Part shown: in pieces, positions 4,190-5,179 of the stretch
How positions within the stretch are numbered: the stretch's first letter is position 1
Layout of the letters: the number at the start of each line of letters is the position of its first letter
From: Lachnospiraceae bacterium
GTDB taxonomy: Bacteria; Bacillota; Clostridia; Lachnospirales; Lachnospiraceae
Direction: 5' to 3'
DNA length: 5,179 bases
Assembly: GCA_900766575.1 (NCBI GenBank)
Contig: CAAFVW010000092.1
Coordinates: 1 to 5,179, forward strand
Position numbers and translations under genes: made by a program
The notes under the pieces: generated by a model
Databases searched by the model: none
Told to the model about the DNA's origin: nothing
What the model saw: the letters and a program-made list of their open reading frames with translations, nothing else

Positions 4190-5179
4190 TTATGCTACTT
4201 TCTTCTTGGTGTCAACCTTCAGAGTGGTGCTCTCCTTGTAAGGACGGAAGAGCAGGTAGATGAAGCCGATGATCAGCAGGAAAGCTACCACAGTTCCGAT
4301 ACCGAAAGCGCCGGTAGTGATGAGGTTGCCGATCTGGTATACACACAGGGATACTACATAAGCCAGGCCACACTGATATCCGATAGCGATCCAGAACCAT
4401 CTGGTGTTATTCATCTCACGCTTGATCGCACCCATAGCTGCGAAGCAAGGTGCGCACAGCAGGTTGAATGCCAGGAAAGCATAACCGCTTGCTACGGTGA
4501 AGGTAGCGGCCATGTTCGCATATACGGAACCTTCGCCTGCGCTGTAGAGGATACCCATCGTACCTACGATATTCTCCTTAGCTACCAGACCGGTGATGGA
4601 TGCAACGGTTGCCTGCCAGTTACCGAAGCCCTGAGGAATGAAGATCCATGCCAGACACTGACCGATCTTGCCCAGGATACTCATGTCGATCTCATCCTCA
4701 GTCAGCATGCGGAAGCCGTCCTCGGTGAATCCAAAGTAAGTGGTAAACCATACAACGATGGTGGACAGAAGGATGATGGTACCAGCCTTTTTGATGAAGG
4801 ACCAGCCACGCTCCCACATACTTCTCAGTACAGTGCCTACGGTAGGCCAGTGGTAAGCAGGGAGCTCCATAACGAAAGGAGCAGGATCGCCCTCGAAGAT
4901 CTTAGTCTTCTTCAGGATAATACCGGAACAAATGATTGCTGCAATTCCCAAAAAGTATGCGGAAGGAGCAACCCATGCTGCGCCGCCGAAGATAGCACCG
5001 GCTACCATGGCGATGAAAGGAAGCTTTGCACCACAAGGAATGAAGGTAGTGGTCATAATGGTCATCTTACGGTCTCTGTCGTTCTCGATGGTACGGGAAG
5101 CCATGATACCGGGAACACCACATCCGGAACCGATCAGCATAGGAATGAAGGATTTACCGGACAGACCGAACTTACGGAA
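4190..5179 (-). CDS. feoB: Ferrous iron transport protein B, FeoB (partial, C-terminal part)
   Basis: FeoB takes up Fe(II) across the cytoplasmic membrane. The frame is open through the right edge, so the 329 visible residues are only the C-terminal part of a protein usually 650-830 residues long; the N-terminal G domain lies beyond the window. An internal Met at 5140 is not the start, since 13 further in-frame codons precede it. The Gate motifs are clear: Gly-Ser-Gly-Cys-Gly-Val-Pro-Gly (fragment residues 17-24) and Pro-Cys-Gly-Ala-Lys-Leu-Pro (48-54). The second Gate repeat has Leu-Cys-Ala-Pro-Cys-Phe-Ala-Ala-Met-Gly-Ala-Ile. About five or six hydrophobic segments follow, and it ends in a basic tail (Lys-Lys-Lys-Val-Ala). 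The gene order feoB, Cys-rich peptide, Fur-like regulator marks an iron uptake operon. Confidence 0.96.
   Translation of the reverse strand, partial: FRKFGLSGKSFIPMLIGSGCGVPGIMASRTIENDRDRKMTIMTTTFIPCGAKLPFIAMVAGAIFGGAAWVAPSAYFLGIAAIICSGIILKKTKIFEGDPAPFVMELPAYHWPTVGTVLRSMWERGWSFIKKAGTIILLSTIVVWFTTYFGFTEDGFRMLTEDEIDMSILGKIGQCLAWIFIPQGFGNWQATVASITGLVAKENIVGTMGILYSAGEGSVYANMAATFTVASGYAFLAFNLLCAPCFAAMGAIKREMNNTRWFWIAIGYQCGLAYVVSLCVYQIGNLITTGAFGIGTVVAFLLIIGFIYLLFRPYKESTTLKVDTKKKVA

Overview
The window looks like chromosomal DNA from a gut-type Firmicute, most likely a Lachnospiraceae-like Clostridium relative. This is inferred from the protein families, the AGGAGG-type ribosome binding sites and the feoB / Cys-rich peptide / Fur-like gene order. 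No rRNA, tRNA, CRISPR array, transposase or integrase was seen.

Left edge (1-891, +): the C-terminal two thirds of a sodium:alanine/glycine symporter (AGCS family), cut by the window edge. A 217-base gap follows. It carries a strong sigma-A-like promoter (954-982) and, about 25 bases downstream, a hairpin with a short T run (1008-1031). The hairpin could attenuate the next operon or terminate symporter transcripts.

Middle (1109-3003, +): a class I SAM-dependent methyltransferase, then an alpha/beta hydrolase of the BAAT C-terminal/acyl-CoA thioester hydrolase type, then the last 59 codons of an ABC exporter with no beginning. The block reads like the remains of a methyltransferase-hydrolase-ABC exporter operon with an internal deletion. 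Traces of broken coding sequence lie just after the methyltransferase stop (1736-1819) and between the hydrolase and the exporter fragment (2737-2823). The block ends tail to tail with the next gene, overlapping it by 17 bases, so it may be an acquired and decaying insert.

Right part (2987-5179, all -): a metal-ion region. Read in the direction of transcription it has the C-terminal half of the ferrous iron transporter FeoB (cut by the right edge), an intercistronic hairpin, a 46-residue FeoB-associated Cys-rich membrane peptide, and a divergent Fur-family regulator. The regulator's GTG start and ribosome binding site lie inside the peptide gene. A long hairpin terminator then separates this operon from a membrane-anchored heavy-metal-associated (HMA) protein, which has its own sigma-A-like promoter and an inverted repeat at the predicted transcription start. 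The Cys-rich peptide and the HMA protein share the same plan of N-terminal helix, basic linker and Gly/Cys cluster, which suggests related anchoring modules.

No clearly novel system is evident. The best leads are the translationally coupled Cys-rich peptide/Fur pair with a Fur sensor lacking the usual His cluster, the anchored HMA protein with a candidate operator, and the deletion scar that left an orphan ABC exporter tail.
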